Below are positions 9,411 through 17,815 of a DNA stretch of 45,234 bases, piece by piece. Below the pieces are notes generated by a model, which was not told the origin of the DNA, did no database searches, and saw only the letters and a program-made list of their open reading frames with translations. Both the position numbers and the translations under genes were made by a program. Origin of the DNA: Acidiferrobacterales bacterium (GTDB taxonomy: Bacteria; Pseudomonadota; Gammaproteobacteria; Acidiferrobacterales; SZUA-150); the NCBI GenBank assembly GCA_947258385.1, contig CAMYII010000101.1:1-45234 (forward strand). Reading direction: 5' to 3'. Each line of letters opens with the position of its first letter. The first letter of the stretch is position 1.

Positions 9411-9683
9411 TCACGCCTTGAGCAGGGTCCAGACACCGATCCCGATGAACCCGATTCCGGCGATGTAATGCAGATACCGCTCACTGACATATTGGGAGAT
9501 CAGGCCGCCGGCGAGCACCCCGATGGCGGAAGCCAAAATAAGGGCGAGCGAGGCGCCGATAAATACCGTCAGCTTACTGACCTGCTTGTCGGCGGCAAAA
9601 AGCAACGTTGCCAATTGTGTCTTGTCGCCAAGCTCGGCGATGAACACGGCGGCAAATACCGTTAATAGCACTTTTACGTCCAT
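9411..9683 (-). CDS. Half-size UPF0016/GDT1 (TMEM165) family cation transporter
   Basis: Members of this family export manganese or exchange Ca2+/Mn2+ for protons. The signature E-x-G-D-K-T appears as AELGDKTQLA at residues 16-25. Three hydrophobic segments follow, ending GIGVWTLLKA. The protein has 90 residues and one signature, whereas common bacterial members have about 190 residues and two. It would therefore have to work as a dimer. No second half-gene lies beside it. The leader between 9684 and 9735 can form a hairpin, but I do not find the yybP-ykoY manganese riboswitch consensus. Confidence 0.88.
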   Translation of the reverse strand: MDVKVLLTVFAAVFIAELGDKTQLATLLFAADKQVSKLTVFIGASLALILASAIGVLAGGLISQYVSERYLHYIAGIGFIGIGVWTLLKA

Positions 9684-9697
9684 ATTGGGTATATCCC

Positions 9698-9732
9698 AGC
9701 GAAAGATAGATGTTGGATGCGAGACTTTCGCT
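9698..9732 (-). promoter_or_regulatory. Leader hairpin upstream of the UPF0016 gene
   Basis: AGCGAAAG (9698-9705) and CTTTCGCT (9725-9732) form an 8-bp stem with a 19-base loop, ending 15 bases before the start codon in the leftward transcript. It could affect ribosome access. It does not match the known manganese riboswitch, so any metal response is speculation. Confidence 0.35.
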
Positions 9733-9828
9733 CTGTTAGATGCCTAAGCACATATATACGACGCCACGCATAACCGGGCAATAAAGACTGGCAACCGCGG
9801 TGATTAACGGCTCCAGATAAACTTTCTG

Positions 9829-10200
9829 TTAGCCAATATACTCTTGGTACCATATCTTTATCAATCTCAATGAAACCATGACTGATGCGGCAGTCGTGCT
9901 CACAAATAAAATCCCTAGCAGCCAATACCAGAACCTTTTGATCCTGAGCGCTAATCGTAGGAAAAGTCGATCGCTGGCATTCGGTACTCTTGGAATATAA
10001 TAAAAGGTGCTCAATAACGCATAAGCGCTCAGCGACCACAACATTCCCACGATGGACGGCACCAAAAGCAAATTATCTTCACGGGAAGGTAAATTGAAAA
10101 CCATTACCGCGACGATCGCCAAAAACACAAGAAAAAAAGCCATTGCGACCGGCTTCAGCCGACGCAGCCTTACCGCCAGTCGATGCAGCAGCTCAAGCAT
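9829..10200 (-). CDS. Small multispanning membrane protein, unknown
   Basis: The 123-residue protein has a basic N-terminus (HRLAVRLRRLKPVAM) followed by about three or four hydrophobic segments separated by short basic loops such as RIKRFW. I do not recognise the family. Its start overlaps the stop of a possible small upstream frame by eight bases, an arrangement typical of coupled genes. It is read towards the UPF0016 gene and ends about 145 bases before it. Confidence 0.6.
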   Translation of the reverse strand: MLELLHRLAVRLRRLKPVAMAFFLVFLAIVAVMVFNLPSREDNLLLVPSIVGMLWSLSAYALLSTFYYIPRVPNASDRLFLRLALRIKRFWYWLLGILFVSTTAASVMVSLRLIKIWYQEYIG

Positions 10201-10423
10201 TCTCTATTGGTGACCCTCGAGGCATACAGCTACAGCGGCTAGATATTGAGACGTTGATTCTACCGCCCGGCCCGCGCGTACCTGCAATGATAAAGACCTC
10301 GCCGGTCGCAGCATCGATCTTCGATGCCCTGACGAAAACCGTCTTCCCAGCCCTTGCCTTATGATACGGGTATATACGCGCCCTGCCAGTCATGCCATGA
10401 TAATTCTCTCGGATATTCCTCAA
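10193..10423 (-). CDS. Possible 65-76 residue protein, weakly supported
   Basis: This frame overlaps the start of the following membrane protein by eight bases (ATGCTTGA), which would allow translational coupling. Its middle, TGRARIYPYHKARAGKTVFVR and onward to TGEVFIIAGTRG, looks like real protein, but no family is recognised and there is no clear ribosome binding site. It may be a small gene or the remnant of one. The rest of the region from 10201 to 10577 shows nothing else I can support. Confidence 0.3.
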   Translation of the reverse strand: MRNIRENYHGMTGRARIYPYHKARAGKTVFVRASKIDAATGEVFIIAGTRGPGGRINVSISSRCSCMPRGSPIENA

Positions 10424-10577
10424 TGGCCGGAGAGGCCGTTGAATCTAAAGCCGCCATATCGGCTACCCTGTTAAGGCGCTTTGATGTCTTGAGTCGGGTG
10501 GAATTTCGGCCAGCGCCCCCTCAGCGGCGCGCGTGCCTGTTGCACGTCTGCGCGGGAGCCCTGCGTGATGTGCCTGC

Positions 10578-11039
10578 TCAGCGTGCCTTGAATTCATTAA
10601 CGAGGAATACCTGATCATTCTTAATTGCCCCTGCAAACACAAGAAACAGGGTGACGCTTGCGTTTTCTTTGACTTCCTTTTCTATGTGTGGGATCAACAC
10701 GTTTTGTATAGGCAGCCAATACGATTGGTCCTCTTCTCTGACCAGGATTTCTTTCTCGAAAGCCTCCACAATGATCGAGCTCATGCGGTGCGATTGCGCC
10801 CACATCTCGATGAAAATGAGCCGCTCGGCTTGTATAGCTCGCGTTTTACCGAGATAGCGCACGGTCGACCGAAACGGTAGCCCCGGGGTAAAATGAAAGT
10901 CCATATCCTGATTGGCCCCCGCGTGATCCGCCTTCATCCTCGCAATACTGTAAGGCTTATAATCATCCCAGCCTGCCGCAGCCGCCTGTGTGGGGCAAAT
11001 CAGCAGAATTAACGCGATTGAACAAAAAATTCGGATCAT
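10578..11039 (-). CDS. Secreted protein of unknown function
   Basis: A 153-residue protein with a clear signal peptide: MIR, a hydrophobic core, and a cleavage site after CPTQAAAA. The mature part is soluble, with KPYSIARMKADHAG and a later repeated acidic/basic stretch (EAFEKEILVREEDQSYWLP). No domain is recognised. It is read alone; the 306 bases between it and the TlpA-like gene, 11040-11345, hold nothing I recognise. Confidence 0.7.
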   Translation of the reverse strand: MIRIFCSIALILLICPTQAAAAGWDDYKPYSIARMKADHAGANQDMDFHFTPGLPFRSTVRYLGKTRAIQAERLIFIEMWAQSHRMSSIIVEAFEKEILVREEDQSYWLPIQNVLIPHIEKEVKENASVTLFLVFAGAIKNDQVFLVNEFKAR

Positions 11040-11345
11040 GTAGGTATCTCTATTGCATCAAGGCGCGGGCAACCGCTGTTGGACACTGTGATAGTAAACC
11101 TCCGTTCCGCCGGGGTTTCAACCCGATCTTCGTCCGTATTCACCCGGTCCGGCCCTTTGGGCGTGCAAATAGCCCAATCTCGCCACAGACGCAATGAACG
11201 CCTGAGATGGGTCAGAATTGAGACAATCAAGATATATCCGGGATTTTTCCGTTTAAGCACTGCTCGCGGGCGATACGGCCAACCAACGCCCAGACTTGCT
11301 GATTGATTCGACCGGTCTGCTTGGAAGGTGCCTGGCGCGGCGGGC

Positions 11346-12284
11346 TCAGCGCCCGCTGTGCTGTGCCGCATCCCGTAGAAAGGGAAGGTATTCGTCCCAA
11401 TCGGCGATGGGACCGCGGTGGACGAAAAGGACGATGCCACTGCGGTCCAGGATGTAGCTGGTTGGAAAGACCCGGGCAATCTGCCGGTCTGAAAGGGATG
11501 GCCCGTTTTTCACGCGCAGTTCGGCATCATCGCCGCCTCGGACACCCGAATCGTACAGCGGCAGATCGTCAAACTGATGCTGCCGTGCCCAGGCCAGCGA
11601 GTCGCTGAACGGCTCCCGGACCTGCAGCATGATAATGGCCACCTTGTCACCCAGTTCCCGCTCGAGCCGGGACTGGAAGCGCTGTAAGACCGGCAATTCC
11701 CGCAGGCAGGGCGGACACCAGGACCCCCAGAAATGCACCACGGTGACCCTGCCCTTGAGCTCATGCAGGCTGTGGACCTTGCCTTTCATGTCCCTGAATA
11801 CCAGATCGGGGAAACGCGCACCGCGCGCCAGCCCCGCCGGGGCGGCCGCCGCCTCGGCCGCTTTGAGATATGGCCCCCACAGCCGGGGCCATTGTTGCCG
11901 GTCAAAAACCACCTCGTCATTCAGGGCATAGAGCACACAGCGCTGCCCGGTATTGGCCTGACACCGCTCGAGCGCGACGCGCTCCGCCTCCTGCGGGCTC
12001 ACCGACGTCGACGACCAGGCCCAGGCGCCGCCCGGCGCGATGGCAAAGGCCTTGTGCTGTCCGGCATAGATGTATTGAATAAAGTTTTCGCGTGCCTTTT
12101 GACCGACGTGGGGGATCGCGTCGGCCTGCTGCCGGTCGATGGCATGGGCCGCCGGCATGAGCACGAGAAAGCCGAGCAGAGAAAGGCTACGGGCCAGACG
12201 GCGTACAACCGCCTGGCCCGCGCTGTTGCGGCAGTGGTTTGTCAGGCGCGAGGATGGGAACCAGCCGCGCACCCCACCGCTCAA
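11346..12284 (-). CDS. TlpA-like periplasmic thioredoxin-fold protein with N-terminal extra domain
   Basis: Predicted periplasmic thiol-disulfide oxidoreductase. The C-terminal half is a TlpA/ResA-type thioredoxin domain: FPDLVF, then VHFWGSWCPPCLRELPVL with the WCPPC active site, and a late cis-proline region VFPTSYILD. Before it lies a signal peptide (SLSLLGFLVLMPAAHA) and a domain of about 100 residues with GGAWAWSSTSVSPQEAERVALERC, known from other secreted proteins. I chose TTG 12284, which overlaps the cytochrome b stop as TTGA and sits behind AAGAGG; GTG 12272 is the alternative. As last gene of the octaheme operon it may maintain thiols for heme attachment or cofactor assembly. That role is inferred. 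Confidence 0.85.
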   Translation of the reverse strand: MSGGVRGWFPSSRLTNHCRNSAGQAVVRRLARSLSLLGFLVLMPAAHAIDRQQADAIPHVGQKARENFIQYIYAGQHKAFAIAPGGAWAWSSTSVSPQEAERVALERCQANTGQRCVLYALNDEVVFDRQQWPRLWGPYLKAAEAAAAPAGLARGARFPDLVFRDMKGKVHSLHELKGRVTVVHFWGSWCPPCLRELPVLQRFQSRLERELGDKVAIIMLQVREPFSDSLAWARQHQFDDLPLYDSGVRGGDDAELRVKNGPSLSDRQIARVFPTSYILDRSGIVLFVHRGPIADWDEYLPFLRDAAQHSGR

Positions 12285-12877
12285 TCCGCCTCTTCCCACC
12301 CCGTGACCATTGCCTTGATATGCGCAGTCGGCGTGTGGCCCGCGGTGGCGAGATACACATGGGCGATGAAGAAGATCAGCATCATGAAGGCGCCGACGAC
12401 GTGGAAAAACGCGATCCACGACAACGGCAAGCCGCCCAGACCGACCACCGACAGTTCGTTGTAGAAGAGGTAGGCCCAACCGCTGAACCAGATCACCGGA
12501 TTGACGACCACGAACACGAACAGGTAGGCCAGGCGCTGCAAGGGATTATGCTTGGTCAGCGTGGTCTGCCGGAACGGGTGCGGCGCATTGGTAAAGATGC
12601 CGGTGACATAGTACTTAAACATGGCATCGACCTTTTCCATCGTGGGTATGTATTGCTTCCACTCGCCGGTGGTGAAATGCCAGAAAACGGCAAACACCCA
12701 CAGACTGACCAGCGTCCAGGCCGCGAATGTGTGGTAGCTCACCGCGTTCTCGAACCCGAAGAGGCGGTAGCTGCCGTGGATCTCAAAACCCGTCAACATC
12801 AGAAACATGATGAGCGCGGCCTGTGACCAGTGCCAGAAGCGCTCGAAGCGCTTGAAGATATAGATTCTTTCCGACAT
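12281..12877 (-). CDS. Cytochrome b561-type membrane diheme subunit
   Basis: A four-helix membrane cytochrome b of the formate dehydrogenase gamma/hydrogenase b-subunit type (198 residues), expected to exchange electrons between the quinone pool and a periplasmic partner. Histidines fit heme ligation: H16 in FERFWHWSQA, H49 in SYHTFAAW, H66 in FWHFTTG and the late pair in FFHVVG and FIAHVYLA. It starts four bases after the octaheme cytochrome gene and overlaps the TlpA-like gene. The three genes therefore form one tight unit, in which this protein most likely links quinol to the octaheme cytochrome. Confidence 0.92.
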   Translation of the reverse strand: MSERIYIFKRFERFWHWSQAALIMFLMLTGFEIHGSYRLFGFENAVSYHTFAAWTLVSLWVFAVFWHFTTGEWKQYIPTMEKVDAMFKYYVTGIFTNAPHPFRQTTLTKHNPLQRLAYLFVFVVVNPVIWFSGWAYLFYNELSVVGLGGLPLSWIAFFHVVGAFMMLIFFIAHVYLATAGHTPTAHIKAMVTGWEEAD

Positions 12878-12881
12878 TTGC

Positions 12882-14549
12882 TTAGCCCCCCTTCCGACTC
12901 GTGAGGTAGCGGATACCGCCGTGAATCAACACACCGATTAACGCCAGCAGCGCGACGCTGTAGCCGAGAAAATCGATAATAGGCCAGTTGTTGTTCCCGG
13001 GCATGTAAATGCCCTTCAGACCTTCCAGACGGCCGTTCTCCTTATGACATTGGACACAGCTGAGCGCGTCTTCTTTCGGTGCGACCATGTGGGTAATGGG
13101 CCAGCTCATTTCCGTTTCCACGAAGTCATACTTGCCGCTGAATGCGACCGCCGTCGAGGCCATGCCGACCTTCAGGGCCTTGTCCCAGTTGTAGTTGCCC
13201 CAGAACGCCGCATCGCCCTTGCCGGCCGTATGAAAGACGGCCAGGGTCTTGTTCTCGACATCATAGGGCTGTTTGCCGCGAAAGACCTTGACCGGCCAGA
13301 TGCGGGAATTGGGATCGTCCGGGCCGCCCATGAATTCGTTGATCTTGACCCTGTCGCTGCCATCGACCCTGTCGCCAAACAAGGTGTATTTGATATCCCC
13401 GTTGAACCAGACATACTCGGGCTTCACGTAGCGCTCATAGGTGAAATCACCCTTCTTGCTGTCATAGGCCACCTGACCGCCGCTGTTCTTGGCCTGTATC
13501 CGGTGGCCTTTTTCGTCCAGGCGACCGGCCGTCGACCAGTCCCAGGTCATTTTGGTCGGCAGCCTCCCACGGGCGAATTCCGGGATATGACAGGTCTGGC
13601 ACGCCAGCTTGTCGGTGTGATCATTGAGCTTGGCGTACTCCGTATGCGGCGCATCGCCATGACAGGCACGGCAGGTGGTGGGATTACGCCCATCATCCTT
13701 TCCGCGCAGCAACGCCCCTTTCTTTTCGGCCGCAGTGGGGGCATAACGACTGCCCGTCACCTTGTGCGCGTCACTGAGATGGCATTCCCCGCAGCTGAAG
13801 TTCAGGCCCTCCGCGTCCATGTGCACATCGAGATAGCGCTCCGGGGTCTTCAACGAGCTGTCAAGGTCGCCGTGCTTGACCGCGTCACCGCCACCGCCGT
13901 AGAAGTGGCAGGCGCCGCAGGACGCGCGGCTGGTCTTGCCGACATTCTGCGCGATCTTCTTGAGATCGGTCGGCTCGCGGAATCTCCCCGAATGCGGCGG
14001 CCACTCCATGGTCTTGTAGTTGGGATGGCCCGACAGCCCGGGGATCTTCTTGTACTTCCCGGTGGTGTCGTGACAGGCCAGGCAATCGACATTGGCCTCC
14101 TTGCTGAAATCGAAGCTGTCGTCGCTCCAACCGTAGCCGACGTGACAGGCGCTGCAGAAGGTCTGATTGGTCTTCACCGACGTGCAGAAGTTATTGATAA
14201 CATGCTTTTTGCCAAGCTTCTGCTTGGTGACGGGGTTGACGTATTCCCAGGTCCAGTGCTTGGTATGTTGGACCTGTTTGCCCGCCTCGGTGTGGCACTT
14301 CAGGCAGGCCTTCGTCACCTCAGGACCGTTCCTGAAATTCCGCTTCAACTCCTCGAATTTGGAGTGATCAGCGGTTGATTTGCTCTTCTGTTCCGCTTTT
14401 TGCGGGGCTGCAGCCGGTGCAATGCTGGCGGCCGGGGCGGCGGCTGACGTACTGGATTTCTCAACCGTCGCGAAGCCGGGCACCGACAACAACAGCCCAC
14501 CGACGAGGAACAGGACATATCCCATTTTAAGTCTCGTGGCGTTCATCAT
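12882..14549 (-). CDS. Octaheme c-type cytochrome, tetrathionate reductase (OTR) family
   Basis: The protein has a signal peptide, an Ala/Pro-rich linker and eight CxxCH heme sites: CLKCH, CSACH, CLACH, CGACH, CGECH, CRACH, CQTCH and CVQCH. A C-terminal hydrophobic helix (IIDFLGYSVALLALIGVLI) follows. This is the layout of the membrane-anchored OTR family, whose Shewanella member reduces tetrathionate, nitrite and hydroxylamine in vitro; the physiological substrate here is unknown. I chose the ATG at 14549 because GGAGAACGA precedes it; an upstream in-frame ATG at 14579 lacks this. The cytochrome b gene follows after four bases. An FNR-type promoter further upstream would give expression under low oxygen. 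Confidence 0.94.
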   Translation of the reverse strand: MMNATRLKMGYVLFLVGGLLLSVPGFATVEKSSTSAAAPAASIAPAAAPQKAEQKSKSTADHSKFEELKRNFRNGPEVTKACLKCHTEAGKQVQHTKHWTWEYVNPVTKQKLGKKHVINNFCTSVKTNQTFCSACHVGYGWSDDSFDFSKEANVDCLACHDTTGKYKKIPGLSGHPNYKTMEWPPHSGRFREPTDLKKIAQNVGKTSRASCGACHFYGGGGDAVKHGDLDSSLKTPERYLDVHMDAEGLNFSCGECHLSDAHKVTGSRYAPTAAEKKGALLRGKDDGRNPTTCRACHGDAPHTEYAKLNDHTDKLACQTCHIPEFARGRLPTKMTWDWSTAGRLDEKGHRIQAKNSGGQVAYDSKKGDFTYERYVKPEYVWFNGDIKYTLFGDRVDGSDRVKINEFMGGPDDPNSRIWPVKVFRGKQPYDVENKTLAVFHTAGKGDAAFWGNYNWDKALKVGMASTAVAFSGKYDFVETEMSWPITHMVAPKEDALSCVQCHKENGRLEGLKGIYMPGNNNWPIIDFLGYSVALLALIGVLIHGGIRYLTSRKGG

Positions 14550-14618
14550 TCGTTCTCCGAAGTTGTAACTGGGCGTCACCGCAGACAGGGCGCGGTGCGT
14601 AATGCAAGGCGCTTTATT

Positions 14619-15167
14619 TCAGCAGCCAGCGGCGTCACCACCTGCACCACCGCCGCCGCCACCGGGGCCGGTCTTGATCAACAGCGGCGCCGGTTTCTTC
14701 GGATCCATTTCGACGAATTTGGCCTGATCTTTGGCGACCTCGCCCATAATCGAAGCCACCTTGGCGCCGAACATCCTGCCCATCAACCCGGCATTCATCG
14801 TGCCGATGTAGGTCTTGCCGTCATCCTTCTTGTAGACGGTGATGGTGCAGGGCATTAAGATGGATAAAATGCGTGTTTCGTCGTCCTTGAGCAGCGGCCC
14901 TGAGTACTTGGTGCTGCAGGCCTCGACCAGCAATACCGGCAGCACATTACTGCCGCTCGCGGCGACCGCCCGCGCGGGGTCACGCAGCGCCGAGAGTTTC
15001 CAGCCGCGGTCCTCAAGAGACTGGATGTTGGCCTGAACGCGGGCGGCCGTCTCCTCGACCCCAAAAGGGCTCTCGTGCTCCTTCATCATCAGGCTGCCCG
15101 CGAAACTGATAGCAATCACCATCACCAAAGCGATGCCGGCGATAAAACCCAAAATAGTCTTAACCAT
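14619..15167 (-). CDS. DUF302 domain protein, membrane-anchored
   Basis: A 182-residue protein with an N-terminal hydrophobic helix (ILGFIAGIALVMVIAISFAGSL) followed by a DUF302 domain: the region around NVLPVLLVEACSTKYSGPLL and SILMPCTITVYKKDDGKTYIGTMNAGLMG. The C-terminus is a glycine run ending in AAGC. DUF302 proteins are frequent beside sulfur-oxidation and multiheme genes, but their function is not established. GGGGGTA precedes the ATG at 15167. It is the first gene behind the FNR-type promoter, with 69 bases to the octaheme gene, and probably belongs to the same operon. Confidence 0.9.
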   Translation of the reverse strand: MVKTILGFIAGIALVMVIAISFAGSLMMKEHESPFGVEETAARVQANIQSLEDRGWKLSALRDPARAVAASGSNVLPVLLVEACSTKYSGPLLKDDETRILSILMPCTITVYKKDDGKTYIGTMNAGLMGRMFGAKVASIMGEVAKDQAKFVEMDPKKPAPLLIKTGPGGGGGGAGGDAAGC

Positions 15168-15239
15168 GATCTACCCCCATGTGCTGGTATCTTGAAAAGC
15201 AGCCGACCACAAAGAAAACTTTTACGGCTTAATAATATT

Positions 15240-15281
15240 ATTATCTTCTAATATACTAATCAGTCAATTGACACAGATCAA
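15240..15281 (-). promoter_or_regulatory. FNR/ANR-type class II promoter of the octaheme operon
   Basis: TTGACACAGATCAA at 15268-15281 matches the FNR/Anr consensus TTGAT-N4-ATCAA with a single mismatch. On the leftward strand a GATAAT hexamer (15240-15245) lies 22 bases behind the box, so a start point would place the box centre at about -41.5, the classical activating position. The first gene, DUF302, starts 73 bases further on. An anaerobic activation of the operon is inferred from this spacing. Confidence 0.7.
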
Positions 15282-15572
15282 AAACAGGCAAAAAAATCCA
15301 TAAAGTGGCGGTGCCAATCCAGCGCTCTGCAGCCGGCCGGCAAGGTATAACTCCTTGAATCTAAAGTATTGTTATTTGCACTATCGGTCCGGAACCGCGG
15401 CGGCCGGGTTTTGACGGCGGGGACTTGAAAATCTGCGAGGCGGCCGGATCCCCCCTGCCCTGGACATGGCGTCATGTCGAGACCGGCCGCACCAGGGGAC
15501 TTTCCGTGGCGGCAAGGCCCTGCTCAGGTGTCATCGGTTAGGCAGCGCGCTGTCAGGCGCCGGCGAGGGTGA

Positions 15573-16172
15573 CTAGAACGATGATCCGGGTTCTGCCAAA
15601 AAAAGGTGCTCTTCGGGCGTGGATTTCCGCCCAAGGGTACTATTCCTATGGGGGAAACGCCCGAACCGGGCGATGATGTCCCGGTGCCGTGTCGCGTAAT
15701 CCACGTACCCCTCGAACACGGTCCGGTGGTCCGGGCCAACGCCCCGGGCCAGATCCCGAAACAATCTCACCGATTCATTCTGGTGCGCGAGCGACTCAGA
15801 ATGCTCCAGAGGCAAGTAAAAGAACACCCGCTCGATCGGCCGCAGCAGCCGGTCGGCGCCGGTCTCGAGACCTTGCAGGCACCAAGACAGCGCCATCGAA
15901 TCATAAGAATAGGCCTCCGGCGTATCGCGAAAAATGCTTCTCGGAAACTGGTCGGTCAGGAGAATGAGCGCCAGTCGGCCGCGGGGCGTGGCCGCCCAAC
16001 CGTCGAGCCGGCCGGAGCCGGCCTCTTTCACATAATTCCTGAAGCGGCTTCGAATCTCCTTGTCAACACTGGCATCTTTGGACCACCAGAGCGTCGAGCG
16101 CTGCGCTGCGACACCCGCGTCGTCGGGGTTGCTGCCAAACCAATGGTCAAATATGGATTGCGGGGTCTCCAC
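15573..16172 (-). CDS. DUF924 family protein
   Basis: A 199-residue soluble helical protein of the DUF924/YbaY-unrelated TPR-like family. Hallmarks are FDHWFG near the start, WWSKDASVDKEIRSRF, LALILLTDQFPRSIFRDTPEAY and the later FFYLPLEHSES. The function of the family is unknown; it is widespread in proteobacteria, usually as a single gene. The gene is not linked by spacing to the octaheme operon. Bases 15282-15572 next to it contain no recognisable element. Confidence 0.9.
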   Translation of the reverse strand: METPQSIFDHWFGSNPDDAGVAAQRSTLWWSKDASVDKEIRSRFRNYVKEAGSGRLDGWAATPRGRLALILLTDQFPRSIFRDTPEAYSYDSMALSWCLQGLETGADRLLRPIERVFFYLPLEHSESLAHQNESVRLFRDLARGVGPDHRTVFEGYVDYATRHRDIIARFGRFPHRNSTLGRKSTPEEHLFLAEPGSSF

Positions 16173-16371
16173 TTTGGGCTTCGTTCATGCGTGCAGCATA
16201 TAAAACGCAGTAGGCGCGGCGTTATACTGCCCCGGCGTCTTTCAAGAGTAAACTACTGATTTAGCGCCTCGTCGCTTGTGCACATAATGAACCGCGCGCC
16301 GGGGCGCGACCATATTGGGCCTGCGGCTGTTTTTGAGTCTCGGCGGTGTCAGCTGCCACAAGTCCGCGCCC

Positions 16372-16414
16372 AACCGGAAAGGGGCCTGTCTACAAGGCCG
16401 GCCCCTTTCCGGTT
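16372..16414. terminator. Long perfect inverted repeat in a gene-free stretch
   Basis: AACCGGAAAGGGGCC (16372-16386) is repeated in inverse at 16400-16414, a 15-bp stem with a 13-base loop. No T-run follows on either strand, so it may be a stable hairpin rather than an intrinsic terminator. The surrounding 16173-16641 shows no convincing gene. Confidence 0.4.
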
Positions 16415-16641
16415 CATGGGTCACAGCGACTATTTGAGACGTGACATGGCGCGCTTACAGTTGTCCCGAACACTGAGGCTTAATGCCGCATCATGCATGC
16501 ATACGTCCCGCCTGACTCCCCGCATTGTCATTGATGGGAATTGCTCTTCGGCCCCAATCGCGTGCCTTTTATCATCACCCTATGGCAGGGTAAACTGGGT
16601 GATAGGGATGCCGGACAGCCCGGCATTATAAAATAGCATTG

Positions 16642-17112
16642 TCAAACCCGACATCTCCCGCTCATCCACGAAATATTGATTGCTGAAAACAAAGGATCGC
16701 TGATGTACCAGCCGGTCCGCAGCGGGTCGGCCGTAAACGGATCGCCATCATTCAGCACAATGTCGTCCACATAATATTCGCCCGGGGGCAGCGGGATCAA
16801 CGGATTGGTGGTCGCGGTCCAGAACTTGGTGCCTGGCGTATTGGTCAGGTCAAGCGAAGCGGAATTCGCCAAAGTGACGTCGAAAATCCAAAGAGATACG
16901 TCCATGACCCCTGTTGGGCCGTCCGCCTCGAGCGTGACGGTCACGTCGTAGTCTGTACCGTTGGGTACAAAGGTCACAGTCGGCGCACCGACCAGATAGG
17001 GCACATGGTCACTTACGCCACCGAGTGGAGCCTCATCGCTATCGCTGCTATCGCCGCAGCCACCGACGATGAGAAGGACCAGTGCAACAGCGCATCGGTT
17101 AATCGGTTTCAT
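16642..17112 (-). CDS. Putative lipoprotein, beta-rich, unknown
   Basis: A 156-residue protein with a clear lipoprotein signal: MKPINRCAVALVLLIVGGC, with lipobox VGGC, followed by a Ser/Asp-rich linker. The remainder has alternating hydrophobic residues (PTVTFVPNGTDYDVTVTLEADGP) suggesting an immunoglobulin-like beta domain. No catalytic motif is seen. It probably sits at the outer membrane facing the periplasm. No partner gene lies next to it. Confidence 0.75.
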   Translation of the reverse strand: MKPINRCAVALVLLIVGGCGDSSDSDEAPLGGVSDHVPYLVGAPTVTFVPNGTDYDVTVTLEADGPTGVMDVSLWIFDVTLANSASLDLTNTPGTKFWTATTNPLIPLPPGEYYVDDIVLNDGDPFTADPLRTGWYISDPLFSAINISWMSGRCRV

Positions 17113-17619
17113 AACAAAAGCCTCCCACTATTCCATTATAAAAAGTATACTTAAAAAATAGTTGATGCCAGGACCCTGTCAAGCACCAAGGCATAAAACC
17201 GCCGACAGGCGGTAAGATGCACCATGGGCTAAACAGGTTCACACTCAAGCACAGATGGGAGGCCTTGCGCCGGTTGAACTTCCGGACCTTCACGCAACAG
17301 GCCCAGCCCGGCGCGAGGCGGCAAAAGAAGGGGGGCTAAGAAACGGTTACCGGTTTTTCCAGGCAGATAGCTTAACCTTCCACAGCCCTTATGGATAAAC
17401 CGGCGCTGATCGAGGCCCTGGTGAAACTCTCGCTAATGCATCTTCACTTGCGACAAGATGAAAAGATCTGTCGCTAGCGATTCAACTAAAAGAAATACAG
17501 CCACAGCAGGCATCGAGAAGGACTGTGCCTTATTACCACGGCTGGTAAGCCTGCGATATCTGACAATTTCCACGATATGCAGTATTGCTGTCATGAGGGG
17601 GCCACAGCGAACAGCAGTA
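17113..17619. other. Gene-poor stretch
   Basis: About 500 bases with no convincing coding sequence, RNA or repeat. A 28-codon frame starting MDKPALIEALVKLSLMHLH at about 17391 looks protein-like, but it ends quickly and could be a fragment. Overlapping longer frames have poor composition. Confidence 0.3.
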
Positions 17620-17808
17620 TCAACACGCCGAATGCAGCATCCGTTTGATTCCATCCGCCGAGCAAATCGAACGAACCCCCCCCCAAAAAAGCAATAACAC
17701 CAGAATCTGAGGCAAGGCAGCGGCAAAGGACCGGAATATCACCATCACGTTAAACGCCTGAACCAATACCACCGACCTAAGCAAGTCCGGTCCGATCCGG
17801 CTCTCCAT
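17620..17808 (-). CDS. Possible small membrane protein, weakly supported
   Basis: A 62-residue frame beginning seven bases after the stop of the small membrane gene upstream. It contains one hydrophobic stretch, FAAALPQILVLLLFWGG, and ends in a short cysteine-containing tail. No ribosome binding site is seen at the ATG. It could be a translated partner of the upstream 49-residue protein, or chance. Confidence 0.25.
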   Translation of the reverse strand: MESRIGPDLLRSVVLVQAFNVMVIFRSFAAALPQILVLLLFWGGVRSICSADGIKRMLHSAC

Positions 17809-17815
17809 GTGCCCG

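Noticed and set aside
9684-9840. Manganese (yybP-ykoY) riboswitch before the UPF0016 gene
   Set aside because: The conserved core sequences of this riboswitch are absent; only a simple hairpin is visible.
13044-14378. 444-codon forward frame opposite the octaheme gene
   Set aside because: Antisense shadow; the eight CxxCH motifs and signal peptide are on the leftward strand.
16278-16631. 117-codon forward frame in the gap after DUF924
   Set aside because: Contains the 15-bp inverted repeat and has no family pattern or ribosome binding site.
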